Positions 1 through 7,321 of a stretch of 20,520 nt of DNA are shown piece after piece. Numbering within the stretch: position 1 is the stretch's first letter; each line of letters starts with the position of its first letter. The notes beneath the pieces are model-generated. The model did not search any database. It was not told the DNA's origin and was given only the letters and a program-made list of their open reading frames with translations. A program made the position numbers and the translations under genes. This stretch comes from Bacteroidales bacterium (GTDB taxonomy: Bacteria; Bacteroidota; Bacteroidia; Bacteroidales; UBA1402), in the NCBI GenBank assembly GCA_023230125.1, contig JALNXZ010000005.1, positions 1 to 20,520 on the forward strand, given 5' to 3'.

Positions 1-1
1 C

Positions 2-97
2 AAGAAACTTTCTGATGATATAGACATCAATTCTTTTGAAATGATTCTTCAGTCCCATTTGAAATATATCACATTTCAACTTATTGATTCTATTTAA
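2..97 (+). CDS. possible 3' end of an unknown gene, cut by the window edge
   Basis: An open frame enters at the left edge and runs 31 codons to a TAA at 95-97. The readable peptide is charged and then hydrophobic (KKLSDDIDINSFEMILQ and onward) and I do not recognise it. It would converge on tgt, whose stop lies at 153-155. Only the end is visible, and an open frame of this size can occur by chance in AT-rich DNA, so the call is weak. Confidence 0.3.
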   Translation, partial: KKLSDDIDINSFEMILQSHLKYITFQLIDSI

Positions 98-152
98 TAT
101 AGATATTATGATCTTCACTAAAACTTTAATTATTTAAAAGTAAAATTCCTTA

Positions 153-1283
153 TCATAATCTCGCACTCACCTGCCGCAATACCTGAGGTTTCCAGGTCGA
201 AAAATCACCAACCATGATATGCTGACGGGCCTCTCCCACCAACCACAGATAAAAGGCCAGATTGTGGATGGAGGCTATTTGCAAAGCCAGTAACTCATTT
301 GCAGCAAAAAGATGCCGCAGATAAGCTTTGGTGTATAATTGGTCCACAGAGGATGCTCCTTCCTGATCTATTGGTGTAAAATCATCTGCCCACTTCTTGT
401 TGTGCATGTTCATGATGCCGTTTCTGGTAAACAACATTCCGTTGCGACCGTTCCTGGTGGGCATCACGCAGTCAAACATATCAATTCCACGCTCAATACC
501 TTCCAGCAAATTGGCCGGATTACCCACGCCCATCAGGTAACGCGGCTTATCTTTAGGCAGAATTTCATTGACTATTTCAATCATTTCATACATCTTCTCA
601 GTAGGTTCACCAACGGCAAGCCCACCGATTGCATTGCCATCCCTGTTCTTGGAAGCGATGAATTCAGCGGAACGTTTACGAAGATCCGGGTAAATACATC
701 CTTGAACGATGGGAAAAAGGGTCTGTGAATATCCATATTTTGACTCCGTATGGTCAAAACGGTCAATACAACGACCCAACCAACGATGAGTTAAATCCAT
801 GGACTTTTTGGCATAGTCTAAATCCGCAGTCCCCGGCGTACACTCATCAAATGCCATGATAATATCTGCTCCGATAGAACGCTGGGTTTCCATGACACTT
901 TCTGGTGTAAACAGATGTTTGGAGCCGTCAATATGGGATTGAAAGGTGACGCCTTCTTCTTTCATTTTTCTGCGATGGGCTAGAGAAAAGACCTGAAAAC
1001 CGCCACTATCAGTCAATATCGGACGATTCCATGACATGAACGAATGAAGTCCGCCGGCTTTTTCCAGTAAGTCAAGTCCCGGCCGAAGGTACAAATGATA
1101 GGTATTCCCTAAAATAATCTGAGCTTTTACCTGCTCTACCAGTTCCGTCTGATGAACAGCCTTCACGGATCCTATTGTACCCACCGGCATAAATATTGGT
1201 GTCTCAACCTGTCCATGATCTGTTGTGATCAGGCCTGCCCTTGCATTGCTTTTTGAATCTTCAGCTAAAAGTTCAAACGTCAT
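153..1283 (-). CDS. tgt: queuine/preQ1 tRNA-ribosyltransferase (Tgt)
   Basis: Cytoplasmic enzyme that exchanges guanine-34 for preQ1 in the wobble position of tRNA-Asp, -Asn, -His and -Tyr, the base-exchange step of queuosine biosynthesis. The 376 residues match the family length. The TDSGGFQVF motif holds the general acid/base Asp at about residue 92, VQG lies near 193-195, GGLAVGE at 220-226 forms part of the substrate pocket, and FDCVMPTRNGR holds the nucleophile Asp271. Aligned without gaps from the nucleophile, the Zymomonas zinc ligands Cys318, Cys320, Cys323 and His349 fall on Gly309, Ser311, Asp314 and His340, so three of the four ligands are absent. The rest of the C-terminal region is well conserved. 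I believe related Bacteroidota Tgt proteins share this change, but that is from memory. The gene is divergent from mntP across 173 bp. Confidence 0.96.
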   Translation of the reverse strand: MTFELLAEDSKSNARAGLITTDHGQVETPIFMPVGTIGSVKAVHQTELVEQVKAQIILGNTYHLYLRPGLDLLEKAGGLHSFMSWNRPILTDSGGFQVFSLAHRRKMKEEGVTFQSHIDGSKHLFTPESVMETQRSIGADIIMAFDECTPGTADLDYAKKSMDLTHRWLGRCIDRFDHTESKYGYSQTLFPIVQGCIYPDLRKRSAEFIASKNRDGNAIGGLAVGEPTEKMYEMIEIVNEILPKDKPRYLMGVGNPANLLEGIERGIDMFDCVMPTRNGRNGMLFTRNGIMNMHNKKWADDFTPIDQEGASSVDQLYTKAYLRHLFAANELLALQIASIHNLAFYLWLVGEARQHIMVGDFSTWKPQVLRQVSARL

Positions 1284-1301
1284 GTATCTTCATTTTGCCA
1301 G

Positions 1302-1309
1302 CAAAGATA
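1302..1309 (-). promoter_or_regulatory. candidate -7 box for tgt
   Basis: On the minus strand this reads TATCTTTG, a full match to the Bacteroidota -7 consensus TAnnTTTG, 18 bases upstream of the tgt start codon. I see no convincing TTG at the usual -33 distance. A similar box on the plus strand (TACCTTTG at 1332-1339) could serve mntP. Confidence 0.35.
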
Positions 1310-1456
1310 ATTCAATAAAGCCAAAAAACGCTACCTTTGCGCCTGCTAAATACAAATTTTGAGCCTTTTTGAAGTCCTTTTTTTTCAACATGAGTCTGAA
1401 AAAATATAAAGGGTATCGGCTATTTTTTCCTGAATAAAACTGATCTATTACTCGAT

Positions 1457-2020
1457 ATGAACATCTTAGATATCATACTGCTAGCCATCGGTTTAGCCAT
1501 GGACTGTTTCGCTGTTTCCATAGCCTGTGGCATGTACATGAAGAAAATCCTTTCCGGCCCATCTTTTCGTATTGCTTTATTCTTTGGATTCTTTCAAGCA
1601 TTCATGCCATTGATAGGTTGGCTTATAGGCAGTAGTTTTCGCTCATATATCGAAAACTTTGACCATTGGTTTGCTTTTATTATACTTATCATTTTGGGTG
1701 GCAAGATGATCTATGAGAACTTCAAGGGAAAGGATTCGAACAAAAAGCATTTAAACCCGTATAAATGGGTAGTGGTTCTCACCATGGCCATCGCAACAAG
1801 TATTGATGCATTGGCTGTCGGTTTTACTTTTTCTTTTCTGAGAATAGATCTTTGGCTTGCAATTTTTATCATTGGGATCACTTCATTCTTTTTTTCACTT
1901 TTTGGTCTTTTCTTTGGACATCGCTATTGCCACCGAGTCAAAATACCTGCTGAATTATTTGGAGGTATAGTATTAATAGGCATTGGAACAAAAATATTAA
2001 TAGAGCATTTGTATTTTTAG
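1457..2020 (+). CDS. mntP: manganese efflux pump MntP
   Basis: Inner-membrane exporter that removes excess Mn2+ from the cytoplasm. The 187 residues match the family and fold into about six membrane segments (roughly 3-23, 37-60, 68-86, 103-126, 130-152 and 164-185). The two family repeats are visible: MDCFAVS near residues 15-21 (Asp16) and SIDALAVG near 115-122 (Asp117), with GGKMIYE at 81-87 between them. The acidic residues inside the membrane are those expected to carry the metal. I looked for a manganese riboswitch in the 173-bp leader shared with tgt and did not see one. Rubrerythrin follows 129 bp downstream behind its own candidate promoter, so co-transcription is uncertain. Confidence 0.95.
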   Translation: MNILDIILLAIGLAMDCFAVSIACGMYMKKILSGPSFRIALFFGFFQAFMPLIGWLIGSSFRSYIENFDHWFAFIILIILGGKMIYENFKGKDSNKKHLNPYKWVVVLTMAIATSIDALAVGFTFSFLRIDLWLAIFIIGITSFFFSLFGLFFGHRYCHRVKIPAELFGGIVLIGIGTKILIEHLYF

Positions 2021-2049
2021 ATACGTTCTTATTTGATGATATAAATTTA

Positions 2050-2057
2050 TATCTTTG
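2050..2057 (+). promoter_or_regulatory. candidate -7 box for rubrerythrin
   Basis: TATCTTTG matches the Bacteroidota -7 consensus and lies in the 129-bp gap between mntP and the rubrerythrin gene. A TTTG at 2032-2035 could be the -33 element, but its 14-base spacer is shorter than the usual 17-23. Transcription would start near 2064 and give a leader of about 85 nucleotides that is very rich in A and T. Confidence 0.4.
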
Positions 2058-2149
2058 GAAATCATAGTTCAAATTTAATCTTTTCTTATACATTGAAAGG
2101 TTAAGTTTTTTTTAAATAAAGTCTATTAATCACTATTAATTCAAATAAT

Positions 2150-2728
2150 ATGGAAAAGAGTATCAAAGGAACACAAACAGAAAAAAACCTGCTCAAAACA
2201 TTTGCAGGTGAGTCGCAGGCTCGTATGCGTTATACCTATTTTGCCAGTGTTGCAAAAAAAGAAGGATACGAACAAATAGCAGCCATTTTTGAAGAAACAG
2301 CCAACCAGGAAAAAGAGCACGCAAAACGCATGTTCAAACATCTGGAAGGTGGCATGGTTGAAATCACTGGAACCTATCCTGCCGGGGTTATCGGCACCAC
2401 CATGGAAAACCTAAAAGCTGCGGCGGCCGGTGAACATGAAGAATGGGCCAACGACTATCCAAAATTCGCAGACATTGCAGAAGCAGAAGGTTTCAAGGAA
2501 ATCGCCACGATGTACCGTATGATTGCCAAAGCAGAAAATGCTCACGAAAAGCGTTACCTCAAATTCTTGAAAAACATTGAAGAAGGTGAAGTTTATGATC
2601 GCATTGGCCCAACCAAATGGCAATGCCGCAATTGCGGATTCATCTATGAAGGCAAATCAGCACCCAAAACTTGCCCTGCTTGCCTCCACCCTCAATCTTA
2701 CTTCGAAATAGAAAAAGAGAACTACTGA
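2150..2728 (+). CDS. rbr: rubrerythrin
   Basis: Cytoplasmic peroxidase that reduces H2O2 to water in anaerobes and microaerophiles, with electrons entering through its rubredoxin domain. The 192 residues hold an N-terminal four-helix ferritin-like domain with the full diiron ligand set (Glu21, Glu54 with His57, Glu95 with Glu98, Glu129 with His132). A C-terminal rubredoxin-like domain carries two CxxC pairs, at 159/162 and 175/178, which bind one iron. All metal ligands are intact, so the enzyme should be active. It ends in TGA, which shows that TGA is a normal stop in this genome. A hairpin terminator follows 19 bases after the stop. Its position beside mntP is consistent with a joint peroxide and metal response, but I see no shared operator. 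Confidence 0.96.
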   Translation: MEKSIKGTQTEKNLLKTFAGESQARMRYTYFASVAKKEGYEQIAAIFEETANQEKEHAKRMFKHLEGGMVEITGTYPAGVIGTTMENLKAAAAGEHEEWANDYPKFADIAEAEGFKEIATMYRMIAKAENAHEKRYLKFLKNIEEGEVYDRIGPTKWQCRNCGFIYEGKSAPKTCPACLHPQSYFEIEKENY

Positions 2729-2747
2729 CGCCATTTTACTTATAAAT

Positions 2748-2777
2748 AAATGGGCTGTTCCTCTGGACAGTCCATTT
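2748..2777. terminator. bidirectional hairpin terminator between rbr and kup
   Basis: An inverted repeat with an 11-bp stem (AAATGGGCTGT at 2748-2758 with ACAGTCCATTT at 2767-2777, including one G-T pair) and an 8-base loop is followed by a T-rich stretch. It lies between two convergent genes, and A-rich sequence on its other flank lets it work in both directions. Confidence 0.8.
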
Positions 2778-2804
2778 TATTTTACAGATATTTAAACAAC
2801 CTCA

Positions 2805-4856
2805 TTAATATTCAGAATCATCTCCTACCCGGGTAAACTTCAACTCATTGATCTTGATTTTCTTTACATCCGTCCTCTCTGATTTTTCTATCCTTTCCTT
2901 GTCTTGCAGCATGATTTCCGATTTAGCCAACAACGGAACTTCTTCCACACTGACATTGGTAGAATCCAGACCAAGGTATTTAACATCAGTCATACCAATT
3001 CTTCGGATGATAAAGAAAAGATTCATCACAAATTTCTGAGCATTGCTAAATTCATAATCCTTATTGGGAACGCGTTCTATCACAATATATCGAAAATCGC
3101 TCAATATGTCGTTATCGCGTAAAGACGGATAGTTACTGATCAGATCAATTTCCTTGTTTTCCATCAGTTCTTGTACGATGCTGTTGAAGTAAAGATTTAC
3201 CTTAGCTGGAACTTTGAAACCCAATCTTAAATCGACACGAATCAAAATGCCAGGTATCAACTGACGCACTTCATATTCAGTAACATGAGGATCATCCTCC
3301 ACTATATCCACATGAAGCAACCAATAAACATCGGCCCTCTTGGGTTGTTTGCGCAACATTGAAAAAAGAATCTTTTGTTCAATTTGCATGCTATAATTTG
3401 CATGCGTTATATAGACTAGGTTGGAAGCATATTTCGGAACGGTTTTATCGTTTGACAAAGCCTCAATGATTGATAAGTATTTCTTGATATTCACAAAAGT
3501 GATGAAGCTATTCTTGATACGCCGACCTCTTTGCCAAGAATACATGACTAAGCAGAAAAGACCTGCAATCAAGATAGAAATCCAACCACCATTGGTAAAT
3601 TTCGTCAAATTAGCTGCTAGAAATGATAATTCTATGGTGAAGAAAATCAATCCGATTAAAACTTGTAAATAGACCGGAACTTTTCCTTGCAGGTAAAACA
3701 TTAGAAGTACTGATGTCATGAGCATGGCAATCGTTATAGAAAGACCATAGGCGGCTTCCATACCGGATGAACCCTTAAAAAACAGAACGACAAAACAACA
3801 ACCTAGAAACAGCACTACATTTATCAGTGGGATGTACATTTGACCTTTTATATCCGTAGGATAATTGATACGAACCTTCGGGAAAAAATTCAATGATATG
3901 GCTTCACTGATGATGGTGAAAGAACCACTAATCAAAGCCTGACTGGCAATGACAGCTGCAGCTGTTGCGATGATGATACCCGGAATCAGAAACCAATCAG
4001 GCATAATGGCATAAAAGGGATTAAGACTTGAAGTAATCTGATCAGCATGCGTAATAATCCAGGCTCCTTGCCCGAAATAATTGAGCAATAGGGCTGATTT
4101 GACAAAAATCCATGTTGTCCTGATATTGTGAATTCCACAATGACCAAGGTCTGAATAAAGAGCTTCAGCTCCTGTGGTACAGAGAAATACTGCTCCAAGC
4201 AACATGAGCGCGTTTGGATATTCGGTCAAGAGCTTGATGGCATACCATGGGTTGATGGCCAAAAGCACTTCTGGGAAATATATGATTTGAGAGATGCCCA
4301 GCACAGCAAGCATGGAAAACCAAAAAAACATGATAGGACCAAAAGCTTTACCCAAAAAAGAAGTTCCAAACTGTTGAATGGCAAATAAAACTGATATGAT
4401 AACAAGTACAACCAGCAAAACCGGTATATCCGGATTGATCATTTTCAGTCCTTCCACAGCAGATGTCACTGTAATGGCAGGTGTAATGATACCGTCTGCC
4501 AACAAGGCACATGCACCTATGATTGCAATCAGGTAAAGCCAGTTATTCCGTTTTTTCAAAAGGGCAAAAAGGGAAAGAATTCCACCTTCACCTTTATTAT
4601 CTGCACGAAGTGTAATAATGATATACTTGAAAGTGGTTTGTAGCGTGAGCGTCCAAAAAACGCAGGATATGGCCCCCAATACAAAATTTTCATTAAGAGT
4701 TGTTGCACCGTTCAGAATGGCACGGAGTGTATACAGCGGGGATGTTCCTAAATCACCATAGACGATGCCTAAGGTAATCAACAAGCCGGGAACCGTTACT
4801 TTTGATAAGGTTCTAGAAAAGGGGGATGAAAAATTATTCATTGATAACCTGTCCAT
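2805..4856 (-). CDS. kup: KUP family potassium uptake transporter
   Basis: Inner-membrane K+/H+ symporter. The signature GIVYGDLGTSPLY spans residues 30-42 at the end of a short cytoplasmic N-terminus and holds the Tyr and Asp expected to coordinate K+. The second family motif, EGGILSLFALL, follows near residue 90. About twelve hydrophobic segments fill residues 24 to about 450, then comes a soluble C-terminal domain. At 683 residues it is somewhat longer than E. coli Kup (about 620), with the excess in the charged tail. The first ATG (4854-4856) is used here; a second one five codons later would also preserve the signature. It converges on rubrerythrin and diverges from the lytic transglycosylase gene across 212 bp. 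Confidence 0.95.
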   Translation of the reverse strand: MDRLSMNNFSSPFSRTLSKVTVPGLLITLGIVYGDLGTSPLYTLRAILNGATTLNENFVLGAISCVFWTLTLQTTFKYIIITLRADNKGEGGILSLFALLKKRNNWLYLIAIIGACALLADGIITPAITVTSAVEGLKMINPDIPVLLVVLVIISVLFAIQQFGTSFLGKAFGPIMFFWFSMLAVLGISQIIYFPEVLLAINPWYAIKLLTEYPNALMLLGAVFLCTTGAEALYSDLGHCGIHNIRTTWIFVKSALLLNYFGQGAWIITHADQITSSLNPFYAIMPDWFLIPGIIIATAAAVIASQALISGSFTIISEAISLNFFPKVRINYPTDIKGQMYIPLINVVLFLGCCFVVLFFKGSSGMEAAYGLSITIAMLMTSVLLMFYLQGKVPVYLQVLIGLIFFTIELSFLAANLTKFTNGGWISILIAGLFCLVMYSWQRGRRIKNSFITFVNIKKYLSIIEALSNDKTVPKYASNLVYITHANYSMQIEQKILFSMLRKQPKRADVYWLLHVDIVEDDPHVTEYEVRQLIPGILIRVDLRLGFKVPAKVNLYFNSIVQELMENKEIDLISNYPSLRDNDILSDFRYIVIERVPNKDYEFSNAQKFVMNLFFIIRRIGMTDVKYLGLDSTNVSVEEVPLLAKSEIMLQDKERIEKSERTDVKKIKINELKFTRVGDDSEY

Positions 4857-4904
4857 CTAAAAAGTCTGCAACCAATGCTGCTTTCTATACATTTTTTAAA
4901 CGCG

Positions 4905-4933
4905 CAAATGTATAGCATAATTTTCAAAATTAT
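4905..4933 (-). promoter_or_regulatory. candidate kup promoter with an overlapping palindrome
   Basis: On the minus strand TACATTTG (4905-4912) matches the Bacteroidota -7 consensus about 50 bases upstream of kup. Just upstream of it lies a perfect inverted repeat with 8-bp arms and a one-base centre (ATAATTTT at 4917-4924, AAAATTAT at 4926-4933). That places the palindrome between the -7 and -33 positions, where a repressor would block the polymerase. No clear -33 TTG is seen, and the palindrome is made only of A and T around the centre, so chance is possible. Confidence 0.3.
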
Positions 4934-4975
4934 AGCTGTCTAACAACTATTTTTTCTTTTTAACCAAACAACAAC

Positions 4976-5054
4976 AGACTTTGAAACGTTCATTCTATAG
5001 ATTCGCAATATTTATGGGAAGTCTTTGAAACAGAGTAATCAGACTTTCTGATTA
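4976..5054 (+). repeat. direct and inverted repeats upstream of the transglycosylase gene
   Basis: The intergenic stretch holds two copies of AGWCTTTGAAAC (4976-4987 and 5020-5031), matching at 11 of 12 bases and spaced 44 bases apart. After them comes a 7-bp inverted repeat (TAATCAG at 5036-5042 and CTGATTA at 5048-5054, 5-base loop) that ends 14 bases before the start codon. These may be operator or leader structures of the gene at 5069. No full TAnnTTTG box was found for that gene. Confidence 0.35.
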
Positions 5055-5068
5055 GCATATTTCAAAAA

Positions 5069-6532
5069 ATGTCTCTATTTTTAACGGTGAAAATTCATGC
5101 TATGTTTCAGATAAAGATCAAACATCATCGCATCAATATAAGGATTTTGTATGTTTTTCTGCTTTTTCTGGCTATTATAATCATTTACAATCAGATACAG
5201 ACAAGACGGGAAAAAGACAAGATTACAGATCTTCCTAAGATCACTGCCAAAGGTGAACTCAGAGCACTAACCTTATATAGCCCTACCTCTTATTTTATTT
5301 ATCGTGATAAAGAGATGGGGTATGAATATGAACTTTGTTCACAACTTGCCAAAGCACTCGGACTAAAGCTTAAAATGGTGATTGCGCCCAACCAGAAAGA
5401 GATGATTAAGATGTTGGAACGCGGAGAAGGTGACCTGATAGCATACAATGTTCCTACCACACTGGAAAACAAAAGAAAATACGAATGCTGCGGCCGTGAG
5501 TATCTGACACATCAGGTATTGATCCAACGAAAAAAGTCAACCTCCAAAATGTTGACCGATGTGACAGACCTGATCGGGAAAAAAGTGCTGGTCCAAAAAA
5601 ACACGACCTACGAGACGAGGTTGAATCATTTGAACAATGAACTTGGAGGTGGCATTCAGATTGAGACCATTGAAGAAGACAGTCTGTCGGTTGACGATAT
5701 GATTGAGATGGTCGCCATGGGACAAATCGATTACACGGTTGCGGACAACAATATTGCGCAGCTCAATAAAACCTACTTCACAAACATCGATGTTTCCCTA
5801 ATGCTCAGTTTTAATCAACATTCATCCTGGATGGTCAGGAAAACATCTCCTTTGCTAGCTTCCACAGTAAACAAATGGTTCAGGGACAATGTTCAAAGTT
5901 CCGCCTACAAATCTACAGGCAAGCGCTATTTTGAGTTGATAAAAGGCCCGTCTCCTTTCAAGACTACAGGCTTGAGCATACGCAAGGATGGAAAAATTTC
6001 TCCTTTTGATGACCTTTTCAAAAAATATGCCGCAAAGATTGATTGGGACTGGAGATTACTGGCATCGATTGCATATCAGGAATCCAATTTTGACCCTTCT
6101 GCCGTCAATAGTTGGACAGGAGCCAGCGGGCTGATGCAAATCATGCTGAGAACTGCCAAAATACTGGGAATGGATTCGAATAAGATGCTTGATCCTGAAA
6201 CAAGTATCTTGGGTGCTATCAGACTGTTGAAAACATACGAGCAAAGTTTATCGGGTGTTACCAATCAAGTACAAAGGCAAAAGATGACATTGGCATCCTA
6301 CAATTGCGGATTCGGACATATTATAGATTGCAGGGCCTTGGCCAGGAAGCACAAAAAGGACCAGAATCGATGGGATGACAATGTAGAGAAAATCATTTAT
6401 CTAAAAAGCAGACCGGAATATTATCAGGATCCAGTTTGCAAGCAAGGTTATCTACGTGGTTCTGAGACTGCGGCTTTCGTCACAGAAGTCTGGATACGGT
6501 ATAAGTTCTATATCAAAAAGGTTCCCTTATGA
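5069..6532 (+). CDS. mltF: MltF-like membrane-bound lytic transglycosylase
   Basis: Periplasmic murein-cleaving enzyme that forms 1,6-anhydromuropeptides. The 487 residues comprise an N-terminal hydrophobic anchor or signal (about 22-40), a solute-binding type 3 domain (about 62-290) as in MltF, and a C-terminal SLT domain (about 310-450). The SLT domain shows the catalytic Glu338 in AYQESNFDP, GLMQI at 354-358 and YNCGFGH near 411-417. All three are standard for family 1 lytic transglycosylases. The start is uncertain: ATG at 5102 (residue 12) would give a more compact signal-anchor than ATG at 5069. In E. coli MltF the solute-binding-like domain regulates the catalytic domain; the same is assumed here. 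It is transcribed away from kup and ends 62 bases before the split regulator gene. Confidence 0.9.
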   Translation: MSLFLTVKIHAMFQIKIKHHRINIRILYVFLLFLAIIIIYNQIQTRREKDKITDLPKITAKGELRALTLYSPTSYFIYRDKEMGYEYELCSQLAKALGLKLKMVIAPNQKEMIKMLERGEGDLIAYNVPTTLENKRKYECCGREYLTHQVLIQRKKSTSKMLTDVTDLIGKKVLVQKNTTYETRLNHLNNELGGGIQIETIEEDSLSVDDMIEMVAMGQIDYTVADNNIAQLNKTYFTNIDVSLMLSFNQHSSWMVRKTSPLLASTVNKWFRDNVQSSAYKSTGKRYFELIKGPSPFKTTGLSIRKDGKISPFDDLFKKYAAKIDWDWRLLASIAYQESNFDPSAVNSWTGASGLMQIMLRTAKILGMDSNKMLDPETSILGAIRLLKTYEQSLSGVTNQVQRQKMTLASYNCGFGHIIDCRALARKHKKDQNRWDDNVEKIIYLKSRPEYYQDPVCKQGYLRGSETAAFVTEVWIRYKFYIKKVPL

Positions 6533-6556
6533 TTCGGAAAATAAAGAAATAATAGG

Positions 6557-6564
6557 TATATTTG
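6557..6564 (+). promoter_or_regulatory. candidate -7 box of the HMA-AraC regulator
   Basis: TATATTTG is an exact TAnnTTTG match 31 bases before the likely TTG start at 6595. A TTG at 6562 that could be read as a start codon lies inside this box, which argues that translation begins further downstream. No TTG is seen at the -33 position. Confidence 0.4.
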
Positions 6565-6594
6565 ACTAAAATAGCCCATAATATATTAATATAT

Positions 6595-6768
6595 TTGAAA
6601 ATATACATTAAAAATATGGTCTGTATCCGGTGCAAGATGCTTGTAAAAAGTGAACTGGAAAAACTTGGGCTGAATTATGTTTCGGTTGAATTGGGCGAAG
6701 CAGAAATAGACGAAACACCTTCTAAAGAACAGTTGGACCAGCTTAATATGATCCTTAAGAATAACTGA
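6595..6768 (+). CDS. N-terminal half of an HMA-AraC regulator (metal-binding-like domain), ended by an in-frame TGA
   Basis: This short reading frame resembles a heavy-metal-associated ferredoxin-like domain. It opens with KIYIKNMVCIRCKML, comparable to the GMxCxxC metal site, followed by the helix KSELEKLGL and strands YVSVELGEAEI. In the Bacteroidota family I recognise, this domain is fused to an AraC-type DNA-binding domain in a protein of about 190 residues. Here translation stops at TGA 6766-6768, and the expected remainder (LELMDDKKS and onward) continues in the same frame from 6769. The family normally has Gly at the stop position, so GGA to TGA is a likely single change. The TTG start at 6595 gives the family's usual N-terminus; ATG at 6616 is the alternative. 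Confidence 0.6.
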   Translation: MKIYIKNMVCIRCKMLVKSELEKLGLNYVSVELGEAEIDETPSKEQLDQLNMILKNN

Positions 6769-6777
6769 TTGGAGCTG

Positions 6778-7155
6778 ATGGATGATAAAAAAAGTATTCT
6801 TGTTGAGAAAATAAAAACAATTATCATTGAACTGGTACATTATACAGATGATCAAATAAAAGTAAATCTTTCCGATTATCTAAGTGAAAAACTCGGTTAC
6901 AATTACACCTATCTTGCCAACCTTTTTTCTGAAGTAAAAGGGACCACCATCGAAAATTACTACCTGGCTCATAAAATCGAAAAAGCAAAAGAATTACTCG
7001 TGTATGATGAGCTCACTCTGACCGAAATAGCACTTAGACTTCACTACAGTAGTGTCGCCCATTTATCAAACCAATTCAAGAAAATGACAGGGTTAACGCC
7101 ATCTCATTTCAAAAATCTAAAGATCCAAAGACGCAATTCATTGGGAAATATGTGA
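6778..7155 (+). CDS. C-terminal half of the HMA-AraC regulator (AraC-type DNA-binding domain)
   Basis: This frame encodes a complete AraC-type double helix-turn-helix. The first HTH lies in YTYLANLFSEVKGTTIENYY and the second in LTLTEIALRLHYSSVAHL, closed by FKKMTGLTPSHFK, the family signature. It is in the same frame as the preceding segment and separated from it by one TGA. It could be made by re-initiation at ATG 6778, ten bases after the stop and preceded by GGAG at 6771-6774, or it could be silent. Without the metal-binding half it would be a free DNA-binding module. The sequence shows no other damage, which suggests either a recent mutation, a working two-protein arrangement or a sequencing error. 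Its 3' end overlaps the first copy of the TGTAAC element. Confidence 0.75.
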   Translation: MDDKKSILVEKIKTIIIELVHYTDDQIKVNLSDYLSEKLGYNYTYLANLFSEVKGTTIENYYLAHKIEKAKELLVYDELTLTEIALRLHYSSVAHLSNQFKKMTGLTPSHFKNLKIQRRNSLGNM

Positions 7156-7185
7156 ATGTTGTAACTAATTCCCAAAGTTATGTAA
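7151..7185 (+). promoter_or_regulatory. TGTAAC tandem element, copy A (before the cupin-ytxH genes)
   Basis: The copy consists of TGTGAA at 7151, TGTAAC at 7160 and TGTAAT at 7181, with steps of 9 and 21 bases. The block from 7151 to 7165 differs from copy B at one position. It overlaps the last codons of the AraC-type half gene and lies about 140-170 bases before the cupin start. A possible -7 box is CACCTTTA (7208-7215), at the same distance as in copies B and C, or TGATTTTG (7221-7228). A small hairpin (CCCTA/TAGGG, 7191-7204) lies just downstream. Confidence 0.6.
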
Positions 7186-7321
7186 TACATCCCTAACAAT
7201 AGGGGTGCACCTTTACCGTATGATTTTGACCATAAGGCAACACTTTAAAAAGCAATCCCTGAATCTTTAAATATGGCTTAAATTCACACAATGGAGGTCT
7301 TAATTGGTAAGGAAGATGGTA

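Noticed and set aside
105..159. 8-bp inverted repeat (ATTATGAT/ATCATAAT) as a terminator of tgt
   Set aside because: The loop of 39 bases is long, the arms are only A and T rich, and the right arm overlaps the end of the tgt coding sequence. The structure would be weak.
339..728. 129-codon open frame on the plus strand inside tgt
   Set aside because: It is antisense to a fully conserved part of tgt, has no recognisable protein features and is explained by the codon pattern of the real gene.
1284..1456. Manganese riboswitch (yybP-ykoY type) before mntP
   Set aside because: I could not find the conserved loops or pairing pattern of that class in the 173-base leader.
6562..6594. TTG at 6562 as start of the HMA-like frame
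   Set aside because: It lies inside an exact TAnnTTTG promoter box, and the added residues do not resemble the family. TTG at 6595 gives the expected N-terminus.
6766..6768. TGA as a recoded sense codon (glycine or selenocysteine) inside the HMA-AraC gene
   Set aside because: TGA ends tgt, rubrerythrin and the transglycosylase gene normally, and the expected residue is Gly rather than Cys or Sec. I saw no obvious recoding stem-loop just after it.
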